Positions 35,658-44,578 of a stretch of DNA of 64,000 nucleotides are shown one piece after another. The stretch covers positions 124,001 through 188,000 of the forward strand of contig NZ_JAOQJQ010000004.1 of NCBI RefSeq assembly GCF_025566885.1. The letters are read 5' to 3'. Each line of letters begins with the position of its first letter. The first letter of the stretch is position 1. The notes beneath the pieces were generated by a model. The model was given only the letters and a program-made list of their open reading frames with translations. It did not search any database and was not told the origin of the DNA. The stretch comes from Brotonthovivens ammoniilytica. Its GTDB lineage: Bacteria > Bacillota > Clostridia > Lachnospirales > Lachnospiraceae. Both the position numbers and the translations under genes were made by a program.

Positions 35658-36812
35658 ATGAAAACTTACAGAACCGGTGTGGTTGGCACCGGATTTATCG
35701 GACAGGTGCATATAGAAACAGTCCGCCGTCTTGGAAATGTACAGGTTGTTGCATTAACAGACAAATTTCAGGCGCAGGAAAGAGCTCAGGCTATGAATGT
35801 TCCCGCCTGGTTTGAAGATTATAAAGAAATGATTGATACTATGCAGCTTGATATGGTCCACATCTGTACCCCTAACAATACACATTTTGAAATTGCAATG
35901 TACGCTTTGTCTCATGGGGTTAATGTTATCTGCGAAAAACCAATGACTACCACGGTGGAAGAAGCCCGGATACTTGTAAAAAAAGCCGAAGAAACCGGAC
36001 TTGTAGCCGCCATAAATTTTCATAACCGTTTTTATCCTATGACAAACCATCTGATGCATATCATCCGCGACGGTGAACTTGGCAGTATATTTTCCATTTC
36101 AGGAAGCTACTGTCAGGACTGGCTGCTGTATGATACTGACTACAGCTGGCGCCTGAATACAGAAGAATCAGGCGCTACACGTGTCATTGCAGATATTGGT
36201 TCCCACTGGATGGATCTTGCGGAATTTGTCAGCGGCCAGAAGATTACAGAAGTATGTGCTGACTTTTCTACAATACATCCGTTCCGCAAAAAACCCAATA
36301 AAACCGTTCTGGCCTTTTCATCTGAAACATTCAGTGAAAGCGATTATACCGAAATTCCTGTTCATACGGAAGATAACGCCAGTGTTATGTTCCGCTTTGA
36401 AAATGGTGCAAAAGGAATCGCATTTTTTTCACAGGTAATTGCCGGAAAATCAGTAGCCATTGATCTCCAAATCGGAGGCTATAAACAATCTGCCCAATGG
36501 AACAGTGCAGATGTCAACAGTCTTGTTTTAGGGCAGCGGGATAGGGGCTGTACAAAAATCGAAAAAGGAACCGCCACTGTACATCCTGCCACACTTCCCC
36601 TGGTGGCTTATCCCATCGGGCACGCAGAAGGCTTTCCGGATGCATTTAAACAATGCTTCAAAGAAGTGTATGAAAGTATTGAACAGAAAGACAAAACCTG
36701 GAATTACGCTGATTTTAAAGATGGGCTGCATGAAATGATACTCTGTGAAAAAATCTTTGAAAGCAATGAAAAGCAGCAGTGGATTTCCATTGAAAAAGGT
36801 TCCAATTCATAA
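35658..36812 (+). CDS. Gfo/Idh/MocA-family oxidoreductase
   Basis: A 384-residue sugar dehydrogenase. VVGTGFIGQVHIETVRRLG is the NAD motif, ICEKPMTTT near residue 98 the catalytic EKP motif, and ADIGSHWMDLAEFV carries the usual catalytic His. AAGGAGG precedes the ATG. It is the last gene of block B and ends before a strong terminator. Its sequence differs clearly from the three other family members in the window. Confidence 0.9.
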   Translation: MKTYRTGVVGTGFIGQVHIETVRRLGNVQVVALTDKFQAQERAQAMNVPAWFEDYKEMIDTMQLDMVHICTPNNTHFEIAMYALSHGVNVICEKPMTTTVEEARILVKKAEETGLVAAINFHNRFYPMTNHLMHIIRDGELGSIFSISGSYCQDWLLYDTDYSWRLNTEESGATRVIADIGSHWMDLAEFVSGQKITEVCADFSTIHPFRKKPNKTVLAFSSETFSESDYTEIPVHTEDNASVMFRFENGAKGIAFFSQVIAGKSVAIDLQIGGYKQSAQWNSADVNSLVLGQRDRGCTKIEKGTATVHPATLPLVAYPIGHAEGFPDAFKQCFKEVYESIEQKDKTWNYADFKDGLHEMILCEKIFESNEKQQWISIEKGSNS

Positions 36813-36847
36813 TTAAACACTGCATCTGCAAAACAGGTCCTTCCCAA

Positions 36848-36888
36848 CAGATAAAGCTCCCGATTCTTAAAACCGGGAGCTTTATCTG
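36848..36888. terminator. Bidirectional intrinsic terminator
   Basis: CAGATAAAGCTCCCG (36848-36862) and CGGGAGCTTTATCTG (36874-36888) form a perfect 15-bp stem with an 11-base loop. It separates the convergent genes ending at 36812 and 36930. Confidence 0.88.
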
Positions 36889-36929
36889 TTTGATACCAGA
36901 GGGAGGTATCTACATGTATTAAGCACAAT

Positions 36930-38168
36930 TTAAGTATGATGAATTTTTAAGTTACCTTTTTCTTTTCTGGTGCGCACCAGCTCTTCATGAGCACTCTTAT
37001 CGTAGACAACACATCCTACTTTGCTCTGCTGTATCAGCAGTTCCAGACAGCGGTCGCACAGGAGACAATAGTTAATATCATCTGTCTTTCCCTCCCGCAC
37101 TTTTTTCGGCAGAAACGGATCTGCAAAAGACTGTCTTCCAAGTCCGATCATATCGCAAATATCATTCTCCACACACCAGGTTCCATAGTTTAACAGATTA
37201 CTGTCTTCTTCCGTTACTGCGCAAAGGCCATTTTTTCCGCTTCTAAACGGTGAAAAATTGGATCCGATTACTACAGTTTCCGGTTTTAATACTTTCTTAA
37301 ACTCTTTTGCCCAGTACTGATGCAGATATGCAAAATAAGGCACATGACGGTCAGCCTGCGTCAAACTAACAGTAATGGAAGGACTTCCGGCTGATTGTAC
37401 AATATAGCTTGCTCCCCGCTCTTCCAGTCCTTTAATCAGCTCAAGTGGTTCCGTCAGATCCATAATTGGAGAATCAGGTCCTTCTGTTCCAAAACCGCCG
37501 GGGAAACCTTCCCATGCTGAAATCTTAGATCCTACCAGAAAGTTTTTATCTGGTATTTCCTTACGAATCCGTTCCATCAATTCATACGGAAACCTAGTTC
37601 TGTTTTCCCAGCTTCCTCCATATTTCCAGTCACGATTATTATATGGCCGTATCATCTGAGAGCCGAAATATCCATGACAGAGCTTTAAATCAATTCCGTC
37701 AGCCCCTGCATTGTATGCAATCTTAGAGGCTGTAACAAAATCATCCATGATGCGTTCTACATCCTCTTCTGTCAAAAGCTCTCCACCGTATCCGGGCAGT
37801 GAATTAGGGGTTACCCTTCTTGAAAATGAAGGATTTGAAAGCTCCCCGGAATGTGTCAGCTGGAACACGATCAGAGACTTAGGATTGGCTTCATGAACGC
37901 GGTCCATAAACTTTGTAAGAGGCTTTTCATTCTGAGGCATAATAGTCAGCTGATTATCTCTGGCTCTGCTTTCTCTGGTAACGGTAATAGCCTCTAGTGT
38001 AATCAGTCCCGCCTCTCCTGCAGCCAGGTCACAATACCGCTGCGTAGTCTCCTCAGACGGATTCCCTGACGCATCTTCTGAGTTACACTCCATTGCCTGT
38101 ACAAAAAAACGGTTCTGAGCTACTCTGGGCCCTATCTTTACAGGTTCAAGTAATTTTTCGTATGCCAT
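36930..38168 (-). CDS. Old yellow enzyme family NADH:flavin oxidoreductase, short form with cysteine cluster
   Basis: A 412-residue FMN TIM-barrel enzyme. LTHSGELSNP and ADGIDLKLCHGYFGSQMIRP give the flavin and substrate pocket with the paired catalytic residues. Near the C-terminus CLLCDRC plus a Cys about ten residues later resemble the four-cysteine iron-sulfur site of 2,4-dienoyl-CoA reductases, but the FAD/NADH domain of those enzymes is absent. GGAGG precedes the ATG. It is separated by a terminator from the transporter operon, and its own promoter carries repeat motifs. Confidence 0.85.
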   Translation of the reverse strand: MAYEKLLEPVKIGPRVAQNRFFVQAMECNSEDASGNPSEETTQRYCDLAAGEAGLITLEAITVTRESRARDNQLTIMPQNEKPLTKFMDRVHEANPKSLIVFQLTHSGELSNPSFSRRVTPNSLPGYGGELLTEEDVERIMDDFVTASKIAYNAGADGIDLKLCHGYFGSQMIRPYNNRDWKYGGSWENRTRFPYELMERIRKEIPDKNFLVGSKISAWEGFPGGFGTEGPDSPIMDLTEPLELIKGLEERGASYIVQSAGSPSITVSLTQADRHVPYFAYLHQYWAKEFKKVLKPETVVIGSNFSPFRSGKNGLCAVTEEDSNLLNYGTWCVENDICDMIGLGRQSFADPFLPKKVREGKTDDINYCLLCDRCLELLIQQSKVGCVVYDKSAHEELVRTRKEKGNLKIHHT

Positions 38169-38205
38169 GTCATTCCTCCTGTTGCATCTATATTTCTATT
38201 TATTT

Positions 38206-38296
38206 TTGTTTATGTGGTTATTTTACCACTTTTTTCAGTTTTTCACAACCTTTATTTGCTTATTTATGACTGTTTTTATCTGTTTGTGTGGTTATT
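38206..38296 (-). promoter_or_regulatory. Promoter of the old-yellow-enzyme gene with two GTTTATGTGG motifs
   Basis: On the minus strand TTGTGA (38243-38248) and TAAAAT (38220-38225) are 17 bases apart. TTGTTTATGTGGTTA (38206-38220) lies at the transcription start, and TGTTTGTGTGGTTATT (38281-38296) about 74 bases upstream. A third copy follows the PfkB promoter at 32501. The shared motif suggests one regulator. Confidence 0.55.
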
Positions 38297-38350
38297 CAGT
38301 TCACATCTGATATATTCATACACAACTTAATCTCTACATTGTCCATCACC

Positions 38351-38386
38351 AAAAACAGCGCCGAAACACACTTGCCCGGCGCCGCT
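38351..38386 (-). terminator. Terminator of the sugar ABC transporter operon
   Basis: On the minus strand a GC-rich stem (GCGCCG / CGGCGC) is followed by TGTTTTT. It lies just after the permease stop codon at 38394. Confidence 0.75.
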
Positions 38387-38393
38387 CTCCCTC

Positions 38394-39374
38394 CTAAATT
38401 TCGTCCTTTTTCTGAAGCAGTACGGCAACAATAATAATTGCACCCTTAATAGCATTAACAAGAAATGCACTTACCCCCATAAGATTCAGGAAATTATTTA
38501 CAATTGCCAGAATAAAAATACCAAACAGAACGCAGACCATTTTTCCCCGGCCGCCCTTCATGGAGACGCCGCCGATAACAGCCATGGCAATGGCATACAT
38601 CTCATAAGAGTTTCCGGAGGAGGATGCGTTAATAGAATTCATACGGGAAGCTTCTATAACAGCTGCAATGCCCACAGACGCCCCCATAATGATAAATGCA
38701 CAGACCTTTACTTTGCTTACACTGATACCTGAAAGCTTAGAGGCTCTGGCATTGGAACCTACAGAATAAATGTGGCGTCCGGTTTTTGTATATCTTGATA
38801 TGTAAAAATATACGATAAAAACGATAAAGAGATAGATAATCGGCATAGGAATGGGCCCCAGACTGGAATTGGAAATTTTAGAAAAAGCACCAACTTTGCC
38901 ATAAAATCCACCGCCATCCATAAAGTACTGGCATACCGACCGGTAAATATACATAAATCCCAGCGTTACTACAAAGGACGGAACATTTCCCTTGGCCACA
39001 ATAAGCCCCATACAGGCCGAAAACCCTACAGCGCATCCAATAGCCACAATTACAGCCAAAACCACATTATTTGTCCTGTTCAAAACCCCCAGACAGATTG
39101 CCCCCACAGCAACCAGCTGGGAACCTACAGACAAATCAATTTCTCCTACAATTATCACAAAGGCCATACCAAGAGCAAGAATGCCAAGTACAGCATTATT
39201 CCTTAACACGTTAATTATATTTGCTGCAGAAAGAAAATTACTTCCCTGAAAAATTGACGCCACGATAAAAATAATAATTGTTACAACAATTACACTATAT
39301 CCGGAGAAAAACTTCCTGAAACTTCCTACAACACCGGCATTTACAGCCGGATTTACCTGAGTTTTATTTCCCAT
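38394..39374 (-). CDS. Sugar ABC transporter permease, RbsC type
   Basis: A 326-residue membrane permease of the CUT2 family with about eight to ten hydrophobic helices and the conserved LGMAFVIIVGEIDLSVGSQLVAVGAI and YAIAMAVIGGVSMKGGRG stretches, the latter the coupling loop region that contacts the ATPase. It starts two bases after the ATPase stop. CUT2 systems import monosaccharides such as ribose, xylose, galactose or inositol. Confidence 0.93.
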   Translation of the reverse strand: MGNKTQVNPAVNAGVVGSFRKFFSGYSVIVVTIIIFIVASIFQGSNFLSAANIINVLRNNAVLGILALGMAFVIIVGEIDLSVGSQLVAVGAICLGVLNRTNNVVLAVIVAIGCAVGFSACMGLIVAKGNVPSFVVTLGFMYIYRSVCQYFMDGGGFYGKVGAFSKISNSSLGPIPMPIIYLFIVFIVYFYISRYTKTGRHIYSVGSNARASKLSGISVSKVKVCAFIIMGASVGIAAVIEASRMNSINASSSGNSYEMYAIAMAVIGGVSMKGGRGKMVCVLFGIFILAIVNNFLNLMGVSAFLVNAIKGAIIIVAVLLQKKDEI

Positions 39375-39376
39375 TT

Positions 39377-40900
39377 TCAGTCTCCTTTGTTCAAATTCGC
39401 CCCGGTTGAAAGAATCATAAGCTCTTCTTCACTCAGCTGCTCCCGCTCCAGGGTTCCGTTCAGTTTTCCATGATACATAACTTTCACTCTGTCACACAGT
39501 TTCATAATCTCCTGGGCTTCCCCGGAAGTTACAATTACAGCCGTACCGGCCTTCGCAATCTCAAAAATCTCATTATAAATCTCATTTTTGGCTCCGATAT
39601 CTACCCCCTGGGTAGGATTACACAAAATCATAACATCCGGCATAGCATACATCCATTTCGCCAGAATTACTTTCTGCTGATTGCCGCCGGACAAGCTGGT
39701 AATTAAATCTGTGAATTTACCAAGTTTGATATGCAGCACATCTTTATATTGAGATGCAACCTCATTTTCTTTCTTATGATTTAAGTAGATACCGCGGATA
39801 CATTTATCAAGCGCTACAATCGTCATATTCTCGGTTATACTCAAATCCTTGATAATTGCATTTTCTTTTCGATTTGACGGTAAAAATCCTATTTTCTTTT
39901 TTGCTGCCTGTTTCGGAGACCTGATCTTTACCTCTTCTCCTCTCAGAAACACCTTACCTTCCTCTGAGCGAATATCACCAAACAGACATCGAACCAGCTC
40001 CTCTTTTCCATCTCCTAAAAGTCCGGTAAAACCAAGAATTTCTCCCTTATGTACTTCAAAGGATATATTCTGAAAATATTTTCCGGCTGAAAGATTTTCC
40101 ACTTTCATTACTACTTCCCCTGTTTTCCGGGGTTTATAAATTTCCAGGCCCTGCACCTCTCTGCCCACCATCATTTTTGCAATTTCTTCTGGAGTAATCT
40201 TTGTTCCATCTTCTTTTTCAATACTTCCTGAGGAAATCTTTTCCCCGTTTCGCAAAACCGTATATTGATCACAAAATTCTACAACCTCTCCCAGTTTGTG
40301 GGAAATAAATATAATCGTTACGCCGTCGGCTGTCAGCGTCCTCATAATCCGGAATACATTTTCAATCTCCGGCACTGAAAGAGATGTTGTAGGTTCATCC
40401 ATTATGATAATCCTGGCTTTTCGAAGCAATGACTTGGCGATCTCTAGAATCTGCTTTGAGGATGCCGTCAGATCCCCCACCATATCTGCAGGATTCAAAG
40501 ATACATTCATCCGGTCAAACACTTCCTGTGACTGCCTGCACATTTCATCCTTTAAAAGAAATCCCCATTTATTTCTCAGCTCATATCCAAGAAACATATT
40601 TTCATATACCGGCATATCATTTACGACATTTAGTTCCTGATGGATAAAAGCAACTCCGTATTCCTGGGATTCTTTTGTACTGGAAATGGCCGCTTCTTTT
40701 CCAAAAAGCTCAATGTTTCCGGAATCCATAGGAATGACACCGCCAAGTATATTCATCAATGTTGATTTTCCGGCTCCATTTTCTCCTAAAAGACCATGAA
40801 TTTCGCCGGTTTTAACTTCCAGTGTCACATTTTTAAGCACTGGGGCCGCACCGCCGAAGCTTTTCACGATATTACTCATTTTTATCGCTAATTCTGCCAT
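39377..40900 (-). CDS. Sugar ABC transporter ATP-binding protein, RbsA type
   Basis: A 507-residue double ATPase. The first half has a canonical Walker A GENGAGKST near residue 38, signature TASSKQILEIAKSL and Walker B RIIIMDEPTTSL. The second half has the usual degenerate P-loop GLLGDGKEEL and signature SLSGGNQQKVILAKW with CNPTQGVD. This asymmetry is normal for CUT2 ATPases. It is separated from the binding-protein gene by a strong hairpin. Confidence 0.95.
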   Translation of the reverse strand: MAELAIKMSNIVKSFGGAAPVLKNVTLEVKTGEIHGLLGENGAGKSTLMNILGGVIPMDSGNIELFGKEAAISSTKESQEYGVAFIHQELNVVNDMPVYENMFLGYELRNKWGFLLKDEMCRQSQEVFDRMNVSLNPADMVGDLTASSKQILEIAKSLLRKARIIIMDEPTTSLSVPEIENVFRIMRTLTADGVTIIFISHKLGEVVEFCDQYTVLRNGEKISSGSIEKEDGTKITPEEIAKMMVGREVQGLEIYKPRKTGEVVMKVENLSAGKYFQNISFEVHKGEILGFTGLLGDGKEELVRCLFGDIRSEEGKVFLRGEEVKIRSPKQAAKKKIGFLPSNRKENAIIKDLSITENMTIVALDKCIRGIYLNHKKENEVASQYKDVLHIKLGKFTDLITSLSGGNQQKVILAKWMYAMPDVMILCNPTQGVDIGAKNEIYNEIFEIAKAGTAVIVTSGEAQEIMKLCDRVKVMYHGKLNGTLEREQLSEEELMILSTGANLNKGD

Positions 40901-40943
40901 CTTTTTACCCTCAATTTTTGTAAAAACATTACCCTATTTGAAT

Positions 40944-40976
40944 AGATACCCAAGGGAAGCGCCCCCTTGGGTATCT
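40944..40976 (-). terminator. Intercistronic hairpin between binding protein and ATPase genes
   Basis: AGATACCCAAGGG (40944-40956) and CCCTTGGGTATCT (40964-40976) form a perfect 13-bp stem with a 7-base loop. It has no T-tract, so partial termination or protection of the binding-protein message from 3' decay is likely, giving excess binding protein. Confidence 0.75.
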
Positions 40977-41014
40977 GCTATACTTACCAATCTTAACGCT
41001 TTGGCATATATTTT

Positions 41015-42019
41015 TTAGTATGGTGCATCCGGATCAAATCCAATAGATTCTTTCCACTCGTCCATATTATCAGCAGAAATTACAACTGCCTCTTCAATTG
41101 TTTTCGCATCATGTGTTTTACCTTCTGCAACATCAACAGCAATCTGGATTGCATCACAGATCATACTTGGATAATAACTTACTGTTGCGATTGGGAATGC
41201 ACTGTCTTTGATTTTGTCAAGATATACACTTGCACCGCCGCCTGCTGCATAAACAGCTTTAATGTCTTTACGGTTTGCTTCGTTAATTGCCTGAAGGATA
41301 CCTACTCCCTGCTCATCATCCACGCAGAATACAGCATCCAGTTCAGGATTAGACTGGAGGACATCACTCATCAGTTTCAGTCCGTCTTCCTGAGAAGCGC
41401 TCTCAGAAGCATATTCATTTACGATGTTAGCTTCCGGTGCAATTTCTTTTAATCTTTCTTCAAAAGCTGCTTTACGCTCTTCTGCAATATTACCCCAGCT
41501 TGTTACAGAGCAGACTGCAACATCAAACTCTTTGCCCAGTGTCTCTACCATCCAGTCAGCTCCTGCAGAACCACATCCCGGGTTATCTCCTGCAAGATAA
41601 TAATCAGGCTCTGTAGCTCCTAATGTACGATCAAAGTTCACCAATGTAATACCCGCATCTTTCACAGTCTGTGCTGCAGTGGCAAGCTCATCATTAATCG
41701 GAAGCAGAACGATAACATCCGGTTTCATAGAGATCAGATCGTCAATCTGGTTCGCCTGGTCATTGGTGCTTTCAGCCTGAACCAATTTATAATTCAGGTT
41801 ATTGTCTTTACAATACTTTTCTGCATAGTAGGTAACTGCAGCTGTCCATCCGGTAGATGCCTTCGGTACAGAAATACCAACCATAGCGCCTTCTTTCTTT
41901 TCCTCCTGCGCTGCTTGGGAGCCGGCAGATGCCTTACCTCCATCGTCTGATTTTCCACATCCTGCAAAAACCCCAACACACAGAATGCCTGCCAGTAAAA
42001 CTGCCAATACTTTTTTCAT
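41015..42019 (-). CDS. Sugar-binding lipoprotein of the CUT2 ABC transporter, RbsB type
   Basis: A 334-residue periplasmic-binding-protein type 1 lipoprotein. The signal peptide ends in the lipobox FAGC with Cys21 as the lipidated residue, followed by a Ser/Asp/Gly-rich linker. The two-lobed sugar-binding core begins GISVPKASTGWTAAVTYYAE and contains KPDVIVLLPINDEL. It is the cell-surface receptor for the permease and ATPase encoded downstream. The ligand cannot be read from sequence. Confidence 0.94.
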   Translation of the reverse strand: MKKVLAVLLAGILCVGVFAGCGKSDDGGKASAGSQAAQEEKKEGAMVGISVPKASTGWTAAVTYYAEKYCKDNNLNYKLVQAESTNDQANQIDDLISMKPDVIVLLPINDELATAAQTVKDAGITLVNFDRTLGATEPDYYLAGDNPGCGSAGADWMVETLGKEFDVAVCSVTSWGNIAEERKAAFEERLKEIAPEANIVNEYASESASQEDGLKLMSDVLQSNPELDAVFCVDDEQGVGILQAINEANRKDIKAVYAAGGGASVYLDKIKDSAFPIATVSYYPSMICDAIQIAVDVAEGKTHDAKTIEEAVVISADNMDEWKESIGFDPDAPY

Positions 42020-42048
42020 GTTACTTCCTCCTTTTTATTAATACGTAT

Positions 42049-43110
42049 TTAAAAATACTTACGCTCTGTTAATTCCGGACAAACAAATACCTTTATCAGA
42101 TCTTTATTTGTCTTCAGTTCTTCTAACGCCTGCTGAAGTTCAGCTAAAGGAACTGCCATAGAAAACATTTTCTGTGGTTTTATAACTCCGTAACGCAGCA
42201 GCGTAATTGCCTCAGCCCAGTTATTCCCGATACCTGCGCAGGAACCGCTGACTTTCTTTTCTCCCAGAACAAATTCATATGGTTCAAGATTTGCTGATGC
42301 ATCTTCTGCACAGATTCCAAAAGCCTCCAGTTTCCCGCCTCTTCGAAGCATTTTAAATGCCTGTTCATAGGTTCTTGGATTTCCCACAGCTTCTATTACA
42401 TTATCGACGCCCACACCTTCTGTGATTTTCATAATCTCCTCTACAGGATCCGTCTGACTTGCATTAATCACAAAATCTGCGCCCATCTCCTTAGCAATTT
42501 CAAAACGCTTCTCATCTGCATCTGTACCAATTACAATAACAGGTGCGCAGCCTCTTGCTTTGGCTGCCTGCGCATGGAGAAGACCCAGTCCGCATCCAAT
42601 TACCGCCACACTAGAAGCAATAGGCGCATTCATTCTCTGCGCTGCATGTACCACTGCCGTCAACGGTTCTACAAAGGCTGCTGTAAAATCATCCATATCA
42701 TCCGGCAGCTGATAGCAGTTTTTCCAGGGCGCTTTTACGTATTCCGCGAAGCCTCCATTGGTATGTGTTCCAAGCTGTGTGAATGATTCGCATAAGAGAC
42801 CATCTCCATGCCTGCAGAAATAGCAGGTTCCGCAGGTGAGACAGATATCTACTGCCACACGGTCTCCCGGCTTTACTCCTCTGGCATTTTTTCCGGCCTT
42901 CTCTACAACACCCCAGAACTCATGCCCTGTAATCAACGGCAGTTTATCTTTTGCATATTTTCCTGTATAAATGCTTGTATCGGAACCGCAGATGCCGCAT
43001 ACTTTAACTTTAATTAATACTTCGTCATCATTAATCTCCGGCACCGGCACTTCCATATACTCCATTTGATACGGAGCTTTTACAATCTGCGCTTTCATCA
43101 TTTCCGGCAT
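42049..43110 (-). CDS. Zinc-dependent medium-chain alcohol/polyol dehydrogenase
   Basis: A 353-residue dehydrogenase. Catalytic zinc ligands are Cys in GICGSDTS and His-Glu in TGHEFWG; the structural zinc site CGTCYFCRHGDGLLC is complete. The cofactor loop is VIGCGLGLLHAQAAK. I start at the ATG at 43110, with GGAGG eight bases away. It is cotranscribed with the TIM-barrel gene upstream and the importer downstream, so it probably oxidises the imported compound. Confidence 0.91.
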   Translation of the reverse strand: MPEMMKAQIVKAPYQMEYMEVPVPEINDDEVLIKVKVCGICGSDTSIYTGKYAKDKLPLITGHEFWGVVEKAGKNARGVKPGDRVAVDICLTCGTCYFCRHGDGLLCESFTQLGTHTNGGFAEYVKAPWKNCYQLPDDMDDFTAAFVEPLTAVVHAAQRMNAPIASSVAVIGCGLGLLHAQAAKARGCAPVIVIGTDADEKRFEIAKEMGADFVINASQTDPVEEIMKITEGVGVDNVIEAVGNPRTYEQAFKMLRRGGKLEAFGICAEDASANLEPYEFVLGEKKVSGSCAGIGNNWAEAITLLRYGVIKPQKMFSMAVPLAELQQALEELKTNKDLIKVFVCPELTERKYF

Positions 43111-43121
43111 ATCTGTTCCTC

Positions 43122-44108
43122 CTAATCGCATGGCTGATTAAAAATCTTATCCCGTCTTCCTTCATATGGCGCTTTAATAATTAACGGTTTTAAATAAGCC
43201 GCAACCTTTTCCACCCCATCTCCGACACTCATGGTTACATCCTCATGCTCATAGCTTAATACATAGTCATAACCAACCATTGACAGCTCCGTAATAACTT
43301 TCTTCCATTCAACATCACCCCAGCCGGGGATTCTGAAACGGAATGCTTTATCCAGACGCTGCCAGTCTCCCTGCATCAGGATACCTCCCCGCTGAATATT
43401 ATGCCTTACTACTTCCGCATCTTTAGCATGTACATGGAAAATCCTATCTCCCAGCTCATCTATAAAGTTCTCCACCAGCATTCCACCGGTAGCCATAATA
43501 TTGGCCGGATCCAGATTGAAACCAAAGTTAGGATGATAATCCAATAACTCAAGGGCTCGTTTTGCCGTATTCAAATCATATATAATGTTGTTTGGATGAG
43601 GTTCCATTGCAAATTTAACCCCATATTCTTTGAACTTATCCAGAATTGGAAGGAATCTCTCTACAAACAGTTTTTCCATATCACTCCAGCCATTTGCACT
43701 TGGAAACGGAAAATACCTGCCCCAGTTTGTAACGCCTGTAAAACCATTAACAACGGGAACTTCCAGTGCATTTGCCGCCTGGGCAGTTTTTAAAAGACTT
43801 TCCGTTCCATATTTTATCTTTTCCTCCGGTGTCCCTTTAAAAATTCCATCGGTATCTTCTGTATGAGGCCCCAGAATTAACAACGAATCTGCATGATTAG
43901 ACAATGCGGAAATTCCAAGTCCATAGCTCTTAATCATTTTTCTGAGCTTAACTGCATGATCTCCCTTCAGCAGCTCCTCACAGTCCAGCTGGCCATTGTC
44001 AACATATGCCGGAATTTCCAGCATTTCATAGCCTCCTGAACTTGCAATCTGTGCCACCTCCTCAATGGAAAGGTGCGCATAGTTTGCTGTAAAAAACCCA
44101 AGCTTCAT
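43122..44108 (-). CDS. Sugar phosphate isomerase/epimerase (TIM barrel)
   Basis: A 328-residue TIM barrel with metal ligands Glu in FAMEPHPNN, Asp in FGFNLDPANI, His in FHVHAKDAE and Glu in VLSYEHED. It is the first gene of the transporter operon and a clear paralogue of the gene at 47004, sharing for example TAQAANALEVP and FRFRIPGWG-like segments. The family includes inosose isomerases and glycoside-processing lyases, so the reaction is open. Confidence 0.88.
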   Translation of the reverse strand: MKLGFFTANYAHLSIEEVAQIASSGGYEMLEIPAYVDNGQLDCEELLKGDHAVKLRKMIKSYGLGISALSNHADSLLILGPHTEDTDGIFKGTPEEKIKYGTESLLKTAQAANALEVPVVNGFTGVTNWGRYFPFPSANGWSDMEKLFVERFLPILDKFKEYGVKFAMEPHPNNIIYDLNTAKRALELLDYHPNFGFNLDPANIMATGGMLVENFIDELGDRIFHVHAKDAEVVRHNIQRGGILMQGDWQRLDKAFRFRIPGWGDVEWKKVITELSMVGYDYVLSYEHEDVTMSVGDGVEKVAAYLKPLIIKAPYEGRRDKIFNQPCD

Positions 44109-44228
44109 GAATAAACTCCTTTCGCTTATACTTTACTACCTGCTCCTGTTCTTCGTCCGGCTTATTCTTGTCAACATTAGACAACTTTTTTCATCCATCC
44201 AAAGATTCTCTATACCCTTTTCACAATT

Positions 44229-44257
44229 ATAGTATTACATTTATTGGTACGTGTCAA
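44229..44257 (-). promoter_or_regulatory. Promoter of the transporter operon with LacI-type dyad operator
   Basis: On the minus strand a perfect TTGACA (44252-44257) and TACTAT (44229-44234) are 17 bases apart. TTGGTACGTGTCAA (44244-44257 on the plus strand) is dyad-symmetric around a central CG, with TTG and ACGT and CAA matching, as in many LacI-family operators. It covers the -35 box. A TTGTC/GACAA hairpin (44168-44184) lies in the leader. The AT-rich remainder of 44109-44520 shows no gene. Confidence 0.65.
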
Positions 44258-44520
44258 TATTTAATGTGTGATTTTTTTACTTTCTTTTGTTTAATTTACA
44301 TAACACACAGACAAAATCCGCATGTTACTCAGCAAATTTCCATCACTTCTGCAATATTGTCACACTTTTATTATTTACTATTTTGTTTTTTCTTTTATAT
44401 CACATTTTTTTAATTTTATAAGTCTTATATTTATCATTTTATATTTTTATTTTTTCTTTATCATCATTTATAGATTTCAGCATTTTAGAGGATATTTTGA
44501 TCTACAAATTTTTGAGAAAT

Positions 44521-44564
44521 AAAAAAAGAGCAACAGGGGCCAAAAATGACCGATATTGCTCTTT
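44521..44564 (-). terminator. Terminator of the LacI/solute-binding fusion gene
   Basis: AAAGAGCAA (44525-44533) pairs with TTGCTCTTT (44556-44564); seven A residues on the plus strand give a T-tract on the minus strand. It lies 15 bases past the stop at 44579. Confidence 0.8.
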
Positions 44565-44578
44565 ATTATCTGTTTTTT

